Shown here: piece after piece, positions 46,722-54,544 of the stretch
How the letters are laid out: every line of letters begins with the position of its first letter
Position numbering within the stretch: the stretch's first letter is position 1
NCBI GenBank assembly: GCA_003987775.1
Contig: RXJD01000020.1
Location: 1-64,000 of the forward strand
Source: Mycobacterium sp.
GTDB lineage: Bacteria; Actinomycetota; Actinomycetes; Mycobacteriales; Mycobacteriaceae
Direction of reading: 5' to 3'
DNA length: 64,000 nt
Position numbers and translations under genes: made by a program
Notes under the pieces: generated by a model
Databases searched by the model: none
Told to the model about the DNA's origin: nothing
The model's input: the letters and a program-made list of their open reading frames with translations, nothing else

Positions 46722-47909
46722 TCAGTGGCGCACCCGTGCCGGCGCCGGCGGCGGCCGCCAGCGCGCCGCGCTGTTGGGCGGTGTGCGGCGCTTGCGCCGG
46801 CGGTCGAACAGCACGACCGAGTCGCGGTTGAGCGCGATCAGCCGGGCCACGCCCGCCTCGATGCCGGCGGCAAGCCCGTTGATGTCCCAGGGGGTGTCAT
46901 AGTCCGCGGTGATGCCGAAGACCAGGTCGCCGTCGTAAGAGATCGCCGTGACCCCGATGCCCGGGGCAATCGGTGCAATCGGCAGGACCCGCTCGACCCG
47001 TCGGCCCATCAGCCGCAACCGCGCTCCGGCAGCGGCGGGCGCCAGTGTCACGGCATGTGGTGATTGCCGGGTCAGCGCATGAAAAACCTTGGCACACAAC
47101 GTGAGCGGTGAGTCCGGCGAGGCGCTCCGGCCGGACGACGCGTGCACCGCGCGCAGCTGCTGGATGGGGTCCTGGTGCTCGACAGGGAGGGTTGTCAACA
47201 CCGGCCCCGACACGCGCAACGCATCCGCCCGCGGCTGCTCACCGCGCTGTATCAGGGCCGTTCGGAACGACTCGGTGATCGCCGCGAACGCGACGTCGTC
47301 GGCGGTGACGCCGAATTTGCGGGCGAGCTGGTCGACGGGGCGGCGGGGGACGACCACCGACCGGTACCGGCGCATGGCGGGTGGCTGGTTGCCGGCCGGC
47401 CAGGGGCGCAGCACACCGGTGACGGCGCGGGCCGCCGCCTGCCACAGGCTGTCGGCCCAGCCGGGTGGCCCGGGGATCGCCTGCGCGGACTGGGGTTTGG
47501 CAACCGGATCGGCGGCGCCGTCGTCGTCGCAGAGCCGGGTCAGAAGATGTGCCGCGCCGGGTTCCAGGGCCGTCTTGACCAGTAACGCCCATCGGCCCTC
47601 GGCCAGGCCTTCGATGATCCAGCATTCCCAAGGCCGGCCGGTTTCGAGTGGCTGTTCCAGCGCGTGGGCGATGACGCCGAACAGTTCGCTGTCATCGCCG
47701 GGTGCGGGGAGGGCCGCGCGTTGCACGTGCGCGGCGCCCGGAGTGCCGCCGTATGACTGCGCGAACCGTCGCGCCAGCAAATCATTCATCTTTCGGCGCC
47801 CGGGAGCCGGCCCGGCCACGACGGCGACCGCTCCGGTCGTCATCACGGCATGCCGGCCAGGGTTCGGAGCTCTGGATAGTCCGGTGTTCGGTGTCGTCTG
47901 TTCTGCCAT
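46722..47909 (-). CDS. Rv3371-like WS/DGAT acyltransferase homologue lacking the HHxxxDG motif
   Basis: A 395-residue homologue of the wax ester synthase/diacylglycerol acyltransferase family. RPWECWIIEGLAEGRWALLV aligns with the strand before the active site. The catalytic HHxxxDG is missing: the segment reads VKTALEPGAAHLLTRLCDD, several residues short. The first ~60 residues are also compressed compared with the family. The C-terminal domain is fairly complete (TLPVEHQDPIQQLRAV, LVFGITADYDTP). It is syntenic with Rv3371, between otsB2 and dnaE2. It is likely inactive as an acyltransferase or altered in function. Confidence 0.75.
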   Translation of the reverse strand: MAEQTTPNTGLSRAPNPGRHAVMTTGAVAVVAGPAPGRRKMNDLLARRFAQSYGGTPGAAHVQRAALPAPGDDSELFGVIAHALEQPLETGRPWECWIIEGLAEGRWALLVKTALEPGAAHLLTRLCDDDGAADPVAKPQSAQAIPGPPGWADSLWQAAARAVTGVLRPWPAGNQPPAMRRYRSVVVPRRPVDQLARKFGVTADDVAFAAITESFRTALIQRGEQPRADALRVSGPVLTTLPVEHQDPIQQLRAVHASSGRSASPDSPLTLCAKVFHALTRQSPHAVTLAPAAAGARLRLMGRRVERVLPIAPIAPGIGVTAISYDGDLVFGITADYDTPWDINGLAAGIEAGVARLIALNRDSVVLFDRRRKRRTPPNSAARWRPPPAPARVRH

Positions 47910-48108
47910 GCCCAGCCCCCGCCGTCGTTTTTCCAATCTGTACCAGTATCGGTGTCGCGCCTGCACCTGCCGAGGTCGGCCAGGTTAACAATGTGTTTTC
48001 CAGATAAAAGTGCGTTTAACTGCTGCGATGCGCCGTCGCGTAGCGCTGTTCGCAAATCGTTTCAGCGCCGTTGTCAAAGTGTTCGGGAGGTTGTTTCGTG
48101 GGCTAGCC

Positions 48109-48146
48109 CGACTAGTGTATCGAACAAATGTTCGATACACTAGTCG
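48109..48146. promoter_or_regulatory. LexA box in a 38-bp perfect palindrome at the dnaE2 promoter
   Basis: TCGAACAAATGTTCGA (48120-48135) is a perfect mycobacterial LexA site. It is the centre of a palindrome with 17-base arms, CGACTAGTGTATCGAAC and GTTCGATACACTAGTCG, around AAAT. TACACT at 48136-48141 fits a -10 seven bases before the ATG at 48149, so LexA would sit on the promoter itself. Confidence 0.93.
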
Positions 48147-48148
48147 GC

Positions 48149-51100
48149 ATGGGTTGGTACCACGGACCGCCGAGCTGGGCCGAGATGGAACGGGTGCTCG
48201 ACAGCAAGCCCCGCCATGCCGGGGAGGTGGCTCCGGTCATACCGGCCGGTGACGCTCCGGTATCGCACAAGCGCGGGTCCTACACCGCTAAATCGGCCGC
48301 TCTGCCGGCGCCGTCTTCGGTCGCCTACGCCGAGCTGCATGCGCATTCGGCATACAGCTTTCTCGATGGAGCCAGCACGCCGGAGGAGATGGTCGAGGAG
48401 GCTGCGCGGCTGGGTTTGCGTGCGCTCGCACTGACCGACCATGACGGCCTCTACGGGGCGGTGCGGTTCGCCGAAGCGGCCACCGAACTCGGCGTGCGAA
48501 CGGTGTTCGGCGCCGAGCTGTCATTGGCCACTTCCTCATCGGTCGCCCGCACCGAGCAACCGGATCCACCCGGTCCGCATCTGCTGGTGCTGGCGCGTGG
48601 TCCGGAAGGGTACCGACGGCTGTCCCGGCAGCTGGCGGCCGCGCATCTGGCCGGTGGTGAGAAAGGCAAGTTGCGCTACGACCTCGATGCGTTGACCGAG
48701 GCGGCCGGCGGGCACTGGCACATCCTCACCGGATGCCGCAAAGGGTCGGTGCGTCAAGCGCTTTCCGCGGGTGGTCCGGAAGCGGCGAAACGGGCACTGG
48801 CCGATTTGGTGGACCGGTTCACCGCCGCGCGGGTCAGTATCGAACTGACCCATCACGGTCAGCCGCTCGACGACGAGCGCAACGCGATGCTGGCCGAACT
48901 GGCGCCGCATTTCGGAGTCGGCGTCGTCGCCACCACGGGAGCCCATTTCGCGGGACCGTCGCGGCGCCGGCTGGCCATGGCGATGGGGGCGATCCGGGCC
49001 CGGCAGTCCCTGGACGCCGCGGCCGGGTGGCTGGCCCCCCTGGGCGGTTCCCATCTGCGCTCGGGCGAGGAGATGGCCCGGTTGTTCGCGCATATGCCCT
49101 TTGGGGGCCCTGACGTGGTGGCCGCCGCCGCCGAGCTCGGCGAGCAGTGCGCGTTCGGCCTGGCGCTGATCGCGCCGCAACTGCCGCCGTTCGACGTCCC
49201 GCACGGGCACACCGAGGACAGCTGGCTGCGCACGTTGACCATGGCGGGCGCGGCCGATCGCTACGGGCCGGCAGACGTGGCGCTGCGGGCGTACGCCCAG
49301 ATCGAGCATGAACTGAAAGTCATTGCCCAACTGCAGTTTCCGGGCTATTTCCTGGTGGTGCACGACATCACCCAATTCTGCCGGCGAAACGACATTCTGT
49401 GCCAGGGCAGGGGATCGGCGGCCAACTCCGCGGTCTGTTACGCCCTGGGGGTGACGGCGGTCGATCCGGTGGCCAACGATCTGCTGTTCGAGCGGTTCCT
49501 GTCACCCGCCCGCGACGGGCCGCCCGACATCGACATCGACATCGAGTCGGATCAGCGGGAGAAGGTCATCCAGTACGTCTACGACAAATACGGCCGCGAC
49601 TATGCCGCCCAGGTGGCCAACGTCATCACCTACCGGGCGCGCAGTGCGGTGCGCGACATGGCACGCGCCCTGGGGTTCTCGCAAGGACAGCAGGATGCGT
49701 GGAGCAAACAGATCAGTCACTGGAGTGGGCAGCCCGCCGATATCGAAGGTATCCCGGAGCAGGTTGTCGACCTGGCCGAGCAGATCCGGAACCTGCCGCG
49801 GCACATGGGCATTCACTCCGGCGGCATGGTGATCTGCGACCGTCCGATCGCCGACGTGTGCCCGGTGGAGTGGGCCCGCATGGAGAACCGCAGTGTGCTG
49901 CAGTGGGACAAAGACGACTGTGCGGCCATCGGTTTGGTGAAGTTCGACCTGCTGGGTCTGGGTATGCTCTCGGCGCTGCACTACGCCCGGGACCTAGTGG
50001 CCGAACACAAGGGCATCGAGGTGGATTTCGCCCGGCTCGACCTCTCCGAACCCGCGGTGTACGAGATGCTGTCCCGGGCCGATTCGGTGGGCGTTTTCCA
50101 GGTGGAGTCGCGGGCCCAGATGGCCACCCTGCCGCGGCTGCGTCCCCGGCTGTTCTACGACCTGGTGGTGGAGGTCGCGCTGATTCGTCCCGGGCCCATT
50201 CAGGGCGGGTCGGTGCACCCCTACATCCGGCGGCGCAACGGCCTGGATCCGGTGGTCTACGACCACCCCTCCATGGAGCCGGCGCTACGGAAAACGCTGG
50301 GTGTGCCGCTGTTTCAGGAACAGTTGATGCAATTGGCGGTCGACTGCGCCGGCTTCTCCGCCGCCGAGGCCGACCAACTGCGGCGCGCCATGGGTTCCAA
50401 GCGCTCGAGCGAACGCATGCAGCGGCTACGCGGCCGGTTCTACGAGGGCATGCGCTCCCTGCACGGAGCCTCCGATGACGTGATCGACCGGATCTACGAG
50501 AAACTGCACGCCTTCGCCAATTTCGGGTTCCCGGAAAGCCATGCCCTGTCTTTCGCGTCGCTGGTGTTCTACTCGTCGTGGTTCAAGCTGCACCACCCGG
50601 CAGCGTTCTGCGCCGCACTGTTACGCGCCCAGCCGATGGGTTTCTACTCGCCCCAGTCGTTGGTGGCCGACGCGCGCCGGCACGGGGTGCTGGTGCACGG
50701 CCCGGACGTCAACGCCAGCCTCGCGCACGCGACCCTCGAGAACGGGGGAACAGAGGTCCGCCTCGGGCTGGGTGCCGTCCGCCACATCGGCGACGACCTG
50801 GCCGAGAAGCTGGCCGAAGACCGAAAAGCCAACGGCCCGTTCCGTTCTCTGCTGGATCTGACGTCCCGGCTGCAACTCACCGTGCCGCAGACCGAAGCGC
50901 TGGCGACGGCCGGAGCTCTGGGCTGCTTCGGCATGTCCCGGCGGGAAGGGCTGTGGGCGGCCGGGGCCGCGGCCACCCAACGACCGGACCGGTTGCCCGG
51001 CGTGGGCTCGTCGTCCCACGTCCCGGAACTGCCCGGGATGAGTGAGCTGGAGTTGGCCGCCGCAGATGTCTGGGCCACCGGGGTTTCACCGGACAGCTAT

Positions 51101-51451
51101 CCGACCCAGTTTCTGCGGACCGATCTGGACGCGATGGGGGTGGTGCCGGCGGCGGAGCTGGGTTCGGTGCCCGACGGGGACCGAGTGCTGATCGCGGGGG
51201 CGGTGACGCACCGGCAGCGGCCCGCGACCGCGCAGGGCGTCACGTTCGTCAACCTGGAGGACGAGACGGGGATGGTCAACGTGCTCTGCACGCCGGGAGT
51301 GTGGGCACGGCACCGCAAACTCGCGCACACGGCGCCGGCGCTGCTGATCCGGGGTCAGGTGCAGAACGCCAGCGGCGCCATCACCGTCGTCGCCGAACGA
51401 TTGGGCCGCATCAGCCTGGCCGTCGGCTCGAAGTCCCGGGATTTCCGGTGA
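48149..51451 (+). CDS. dnaE2: Error-prone DNA polymerase DnaE2
   Basis: A 1100-residue C-family polymerase. The N-terminal PHP domain begins AYAELHAHSAYSFLDGAST, and the catalytic triad lies in PDIDIDIESDQREKVI near residues 458-464. HSGGMVICDRPI and LGVPLFQEQLMQLAVDCAG are C-family motifs, and a C-terminal OB fold is followed by KSRDFR. DnaE2 is the catalytic subunit of the damage-induced mutasome with ImuA' and ImuB. I chose the ATG at 48149 (MGWYHGPPSW), matching M. tuberculosis; the ATG at 48128 lies inside the LexA palindrome and is unlikely. The message is probably leaderless. Confidence 0.96.
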   Translation: MGWYHGPPSWAEMERVLDSKPRHAGEVAPVIPAGDAPVSHKRGSYTAKSAALPAPSSVAYAELHAHSAYSFLDGASTPEEMVEEAARLGLRALALTDHDGLYGAVRFAEAATELGVRTVFGAELSLATSSSVARTEQPDPPGPHLLVLARGPEGYRRLSRQLAAAHLAGGEKGKLRYDLDALTEAAGGHWHILTGCRKGSVRQALSAGGPEAAKRALADLVDRFTAARVSIELTHHGQPLDDERNAMLAELAPHFGVGVVATTGAHFAGPSRRRLAMAMGAIRARQSLDAAAGWLAPLGGSHLRSGEEMARLFAHMPFGGPDVVAAAAELGEQCAFGLALIAPQLPPFDVPHGHTEDSWLRTLTMAGAADRYGPADVALRAYAQIEHELKVIAQLQFPGYFLVVHDITQFCRRNDILCQGRGSAANSAVCYALGVTAVDPVANDLLFERFLSPARDGPPDIDIDIESDQREKVIQYVYDKYGRDYAAQVANVITYRARSAVRDMARALGFSQGQQDAWSKQISHWSGQPADIEGIPEQVVDLAEQIRNLPRHMGIHSGGMVICDRPIADVCPVEWARMENRSVLQWDKDDCAAIGLVKFDLLGLGMLSALHYARDLVAEHKGIEVDFARLDLSEPAVYEMLSRADSVGVFQVESRAQMATLPRLRPRLFYDLVVEVALIRPGPIQGGSVHPYIRRRNGLDPVVYDHPSMEPALRKTLGVPLFQEQLMQLAVDCAGFSAAEADQLRRAMGSKRSSERMQRLRGRFYEGMRSLHGASDDVIDRIYEKLHAFANFGFPESHALSFASLVFYSSWFKLHHPAAFCAALLRAQPMGFYSPQSLVADARRHGVLVHGPDVNASLAHATLENGGTEVRLGLGAVRHIGDDLAEKLAEDRKANGPFRSLLDLTSRLQLTVPQTEALATAGALGCFGMSRREGLWAAGAAATQRPDRLPGVGSSSHVPELPGMSELELAAADVWATGVSPDSYPTQFLRTDLDAMGVVPAAELGSVPDGDRVLIAGAVTHRQRPATAQGVTFVNLEDETGMVNVLCTPGVWARHRKLAHTAPALLIRGQVQNASGAITVVAERLGRISLAVGSKSRDFR

Positions 51452-51530
51452 CCCGCCCGGCGCCGAACGTGTTCTGGTGGCGGATTTTTCGCCGATTTTC
51501 CGCCCTCACGTCACGCTCGGCGCACCACGA

Positions 51531-51941
51531 TCAGGCCGTCGGGGTGGTCCATACCTTCGTCGGGGTGATCCGCAGCCGGGTGCTGTAGGAACCCATCGAG
51601 TCGGTCAGGCCGAACTTGTCGGAGGCCTCGCGGTATTTAGCCCAGTACGGCTCGTCGTCGCGGCAGTCGACATCGGTGGCGTCGACCGCCGCCGTCCCGC
51701 CGATCACGATGATGCCGCCGCCGTTGCCGTCGGAATCCAGGTTCAGGCTGACCTGCGGCCGGGCCTCGACGTGGGCGACCTTGGCGGCGCCGGGCATGGT
51801 GTAGACGATCAGGTCCGCCCCGTCAAAGTAGAACCAGATCAGCCGTGGCACCGGCTGTCCCGATTTGGCGACCGTGGTCAGCCAGCCGTACTGGTCGGAT
51901 TCGAGCCTGCTGGAAACCTCTTGCGACAGTTCGATACTCAT
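51531..51941 (-). CDS. Pyridoxamine 5'-phosphate oxidase-fold protein (Rv3369-like)
   Basis: A 136-residue split-beta-barrel flavin or F420-binding protein. YGWLTTVAKSGQPVPRLIWF is the N-terminal strand pair of the PPOx-like F420 family, and VSLNLDSDGNGGGIIVIGG follows. Members often bind FMN or F420; the reaction is unknown. It matches Rv3369. TACCGT on the minus strand lies six bases before the ATG, giving a leaderless start, and it shares a 22-bp divergent promoter with the nitroreductase gene. Confidence 0.87.
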   Translation of the reverse strand: MSIELSQEVSSRLESDQYGWLTTVAKSGQPVPRLIWFYFDGADLIVYTMPGAAKVAHVEARPQVSLNLDSDGNGGGIIVIGGTAAVDATDVDCRDDEPYWAKYREASDKFGLTDSMGSYSTRLRITPTKVWTTPTA

Positions 51942-51947
51942 GGCTCA

Positions 51948-51957
51948 ACGGTAGCCT
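51948..51957. promoter_or_regulatory. Overlapping divergent -10 elements between Rv3369-like and Rv3368c-like genes
   Basis: Plus-strand TAGCCT (51952-51957) and minus-strand TACCGT (51953-51948) share TA at 51952-51953. Each lies six bases from its ATG (51964 and 51941). The start codons are 22 bp apart. This is the same geometry as the iunH/cmaA1 promoter. Confidence 0.65.
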
Positions 51958-51963
51958 CCAATC

Positions 51964-52602
51964 ATGACCCTCAACTTGACCGTCGATGAAGTCCTGCGCA
52001 CCACCCGTTCGGTCCGCAAACGCCTCGACTTCGACAAGCCGGTGCCGCGCGAGGTCTTGATGGAATGCCTCGAGCTAGCGCTACAGGCGCCCACCGGTTC
52101 GAATTCCCAAGGGTGGCAGTGGGTGTTCGTCGAGGACGCCGACACCAAGAAGGCGATCGGTGACGTCTACCTGGCCAATGCCAGTGGTTACCTCAGCTCG
52201 CCGGCTCCCGAATACGACGACAGCCGCGGCGAGCGGATGGCGAAGGTCCGCGATTCGGCGACCTATCTCGCCGAGCACATGCACCAGGCGCCGGTCCTGT
52301 TGATCCCGTGCATCAGCGGCCGGGAAGAGAGCTCGCCGATCGGCGGGGTGTCCTTCTGGGCCTCGCTGTTCCCGGCGGTGTGGAGCTTCTGCCTGGCATT
52401 GCGCTCGCGCGGTCTCGGCTCCTGCTGGACCACTCTGCACCTGCTCGACGACGGCGAGCGCAAGGTGGCCGACATCCTGGGCATCCCCTACGACGAGTAC
52501 AGCCAGGGCGGGCTGTTCCCGATCGCCTACACCAAGGGCACCGACTTCCGGCCGGCCAAACGGTTGCCGGCCGACAGCCTGACGCACTGGAACGGCTGGT
52601 AA
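51964..52602 (+). CDS. FMN nitroreductase-family protein (Rv3368c-like)
   Basis: A 212-residue nitroreductase-fold oxidoreductase. TTRSVRKRLDFDKPV is the FMN phosphate-binding N terminus, LELALQAPTGSNSQGWQWVF the family core, and LRSRGLGSCWTTLHLLDDGE the C-terminal motif. It should reduce quinones or nitro compounds with NAD(P)H. It is abundant in M. tuberculosis as Rv3368c. Its physiological substrate is not known to me. It is divergently paired with the Rv3369-like gene through overlapping -10 elements. Confidence 0.9.
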   Translation: MTLNLTVDEVLRTTRSVRKRLDFDKPVPREVLMECLELALQAPTGSNSQGWQWVFVEDADTKKAIGDVYLANASGYLSSPAPEYDDSRGERMAKVRDSATYLAEHMHQAPVLLIPCISGREESSPIGGVSFWASLFPAVWSFCLALRSRGLGSCWTTLHLLDDGERKVADILGIPYDEYSQGGLFPIAYTKGTDFRPAKRLPADSLTHWNGW

Positions 52603-52610
52603 ACCACGGG

Positions 52611-52616
52611 TAGTTT
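52611..52616 (+). promoter_or_regulatory. -10 element of a leaderless FAD monooxygenase gene
   Basis: TAGTTT ends six bases before the GTG at 52623, between it and the nitroreductase stop, with no ribosome site. A separate promoter for the accessory cassette is therefore likely. Confidence 0.5.
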
Positions 52617-52622
52617 CTGCCT

Positions 52623-54191
52623 GTGGCTGACGTCGTCATCGCCGGGGCCGGGCCCAACGGCCTGATGCTGGCCTGTGAGCTGGCGATGGCCGGTGTGCGG
52701 CCCGTGGTGCTCGACCCGATGTCCGGCCCCAACCCGTACCGGCGCGCCAACGGCATTGTCGGACAAGGGGTTCGGATCCTCGACCACCGCGGCCTCTACG
52801 CCGCGCTGGCCGGGACCGATGATCCGCCGCAACCCGTTCCCGGGTCGAGCTTCGGCGCCTTCAGCCTGGACTTCACCGACGTGGCAAACCCGCAGTTGTT
52901 CATCCTGCACGTCGAACAACCACGGCTCATCGAAGTGCTGGTGCAGCGAGCCCACGAACTCGACGTGGAGTTCCGCTGGGGGCACCGGCTCGACGGATTC
53001 GACGAGCACCGAGACGGGAGCGATAACGGCATCACCGTGCAGGTGGCCGGTCCCGACGGAGGCTACGAGCTGACGGCGCAGTACCTGATCGGGGCCGACG
53101 GCGGCACCAGCGTGACGCGCAAACTGGCGGGCATCGACTTCGGCGGCACCTCCTCCTACGACGTGGTCGAGCGGATGGCCTTCGGAGTGGCGCCGCCCGA
53201 CGACTGGGTGGATCCGGTCAGCGGGGCACTCGAGGTGCCCGGCGTCGGGCCCGTGCCGTCGCGACAGTTCGTCCGCACCGACCGGGGCATCTTCGCGTGG
53301 GGGATGCTGGCCGGCCAGGCGGTGGTGTTCACGATCGAACTGGCGGGCACGCCGCGCGAGGAGCCCGATCCCGCGCCGGCCGACGCCCCGCCGATGACGC
53401 TGCGCGAACACGAGGCCAGCGTCCAACGGCTGCTCGGTGCTCCCGTGCCGCTGCGCCCGGCGGACCCGGACGTGCCACCGGATCTGCGCAAGTTCAGCGG
53501 GATGAACTCCCGGATCGCGTCTCGCTACCGGGATGGCCGGGTGATTCTGGTCGGCGACTCCGCGCACGTGCACTTTGCGCTGGGCGGTCCGGGGCTCAAC
53601 CTCGGACTGCAGGACGCGGTCAACCTGGGCTGGAAGCTGGCGGCAGTGCTGGATGGCCGCGTCGGCCCCGAACTGCTCGACACCTACGAGAGCGAGCGCA
53701 GGCCGGTGGCCGAGCGGCTGATCATGCACAGCCGCGCGCAGCTCGCCCTGATCCGGCCCGGGCCCGAGATCACGGCGCTGCGAGAGCTGTTCGGCGAACT
53801 GCTGGCCCTACCGGGGGTGGTCGGTCACCTCGGTGACCTGGTCTCCGGCGCCGACACCCGCTACGGGACCGGCAGCGACCATCCGTGGGTGGGGCGCTGG
53901 GTGCCCGACTTCGCGGTGGCCGGCGCCGATGGCATCAGGCGCGTCGCCGAGCTCGCCCGCGACGGCCGGCCGTTACTCATCGACCTGACCGACGGTGCCG
54001 TGGCGGCCCGCGCGGCGGCCGGCTCCCGGCTGCTCACCATTGCGACCGGACGCGCGGTGGGCGAGGTGGCCGCGCAGGCGGTCCTGGTCCGGCCCGACGG
54101 CTATGTCGCCTGGGCGTCGTCGTCGCCCACACCCGACACCGAAGCCCTCCGCCGCGCTCTGACCAGCTGGTTCGGGATCACGCCGGCCTGA
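52623..54191 (+). CDS. FAD-dependent aromatic-ring monooxygenase family protein
   Basis: A 522-residue class A flavin monooxygenase. The N-terminal motif is VVIAGAGPNGLMLACELAMA, the DG motif is YLIGADGGTSVTRKLAGIDF, and the second FAD motif is GRVILVGDSAHVHFALGGPG followed by LNLGLQDAVNLGWKLAAVL. The C-terminal ~110 residues form the thioredoxin-like domain of the RdmE/PgaE group. Such enzymes hydroxylate phenols or polyketides using NAD(P)H. The start is GTG at 52623. It is followed by the peptide gene and a methyltransferase at the site where H37Rv has PE_PGRS51, so it may be a tailoring enzyme; that link is inference. Confidence 0.87.
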   Translation: MADVVIAGAGPNGLMLACELAMAGVRPVVLDPMSGPNPYRRANGIVGQGVRILDHRGLYAALAGTDDPPQPVPGSSFGAFSLDFTDVANPQLFILHVEQPRLIEVLVQRAHELDVEFRWGHRLDGFDEHRDGSDNGITVQVAGPDGGYELTAQYLIGADGGTSVTRKLAGIDFGGTSSYDVVERMAFGVAPPDDWVDPVSGALEVPGVGPVPSRQFVRTDRGIFAWGMLAGQAVVFTIELAGTPREEPDPAPADAPPMTLREHEASVQRLLGAPVPLRPADPDVPPDLRKFSGMNSRIASRYRDGRVILVGDSAHVHFALGGPGLNLGLQDAVNLGWKLAAVLDGRVGPELLDTYESERRPVAERLIMHSRAQLALIRPGPEITALRELFGELLALPGVVGHLGDLVSGADTRYGTGSDHPWVGRWVPDFAVAGADGIRRVAELARDGRPLLIDLTDGAVAARAAAGSRLLTIATGRAVGEVAAQAVLVRPDGYVAWASSSPTPDTEALRRALTSWFGITPA

Positions 54192-54204
54192 TTTGTCCCC
54201 CGTT

Positions 54205-54261
54205 TGTCCCCCTATCGGAGGACACGGATTTCATCCCGCAATGTCCCCTATCGGAGGACAC
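54205..54261. promoter_or_regulatory. Two TGTCC-N9/10-GGACA repeats upstream of the small peptide gene
   Basis: TGTCCCCCTATCGGAGGACA (54205-54224) and TGTCCCCTATCGGAGGACA (54242-54260) are near-identical repeats with mirror-symmetric ends, 36 bp apart measured at the shared CTATCGGAGGACAC. They begin 14 bp after the monooxygenase stop codon. Tandem dyads 70-130 bp upstream of a start codon look like operator sites; the regulator is unknown. Confidence 0.6.
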
Positions 54262-54333
54262 CGCAGCCGGATTTCGTCGGGCATTCTCAATGACAACAAC
54301 ACCGATAAAGCTTCGACCGAGAGGATAAACCCG

Positions 54334-54411
54334 ATGAGCCACGAGATTCTGTTCCAGGAGATCGAAGCCGTCTACACCCTGCCGTCCTTCGGCACCGACG
54401 ACTGCAACTGA
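54334..54411 (+). CDS. Predicted 25-residue peptide, unknown family
   Basis: A 25-residue open frame, beginning MSHEILFQEIEAVYTLP and ending SFGTDDCN. GAGAGGA lies eight bases before the ATG, a better ribosome site than many genes in this window. The N-terminal half is acidic and amphipathic; the last eight residues hold Thr, Asp, Ser and one Cys next to a terminal Asn. It sits between an FAD monooxygenase and a methyltransferase. That layout would suit a modified peptide precursor or a regulatory leader peptide, but I recognise no family. Being so short, it could also be a chance frame; evidence is the ribosome site, the operator-like repeats and the downstream hairpin. Confidence 0.45.
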   Translation: MSHEILFQEIEAVYTLPSFGTDDCN

Positions 54412-54484
54412 TGACCGCGCCGCACTGACGGCGCCCCCAAGCTGTGGCACGTTTCCCCCCTGCCCCCCCGACGTGCCCTGTGGA

Positions 54485-54516
54485 AAGCAGGCTCGTGCTC
54501 ACGCACGAGCCTGCTT
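54485..54516. terminator. Strong hairpin downstream of the peptide gene
   Basis: Perfect 14-bp arms AAGCAGGCTCGTGC and GCACGAGCCTGCTT with a TCAC loop, 74 bases after the peptide stop codon. It has no U tract. It separates the peptide gene from the methyltransferase and argues for its own transcript. Confidence 0.8.
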
Positions 54517-54544
54517 CTGCATGTCAGGGGTATATATCTGTGGG

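Noticed and set aside
48128..48148. Upstream ATG for dnaE2 inside the LexA palindrome
   Set aside because: It would put the start within the repressor site and the -10; the ATG at 48149 matches the known DnaE2 N terminus.
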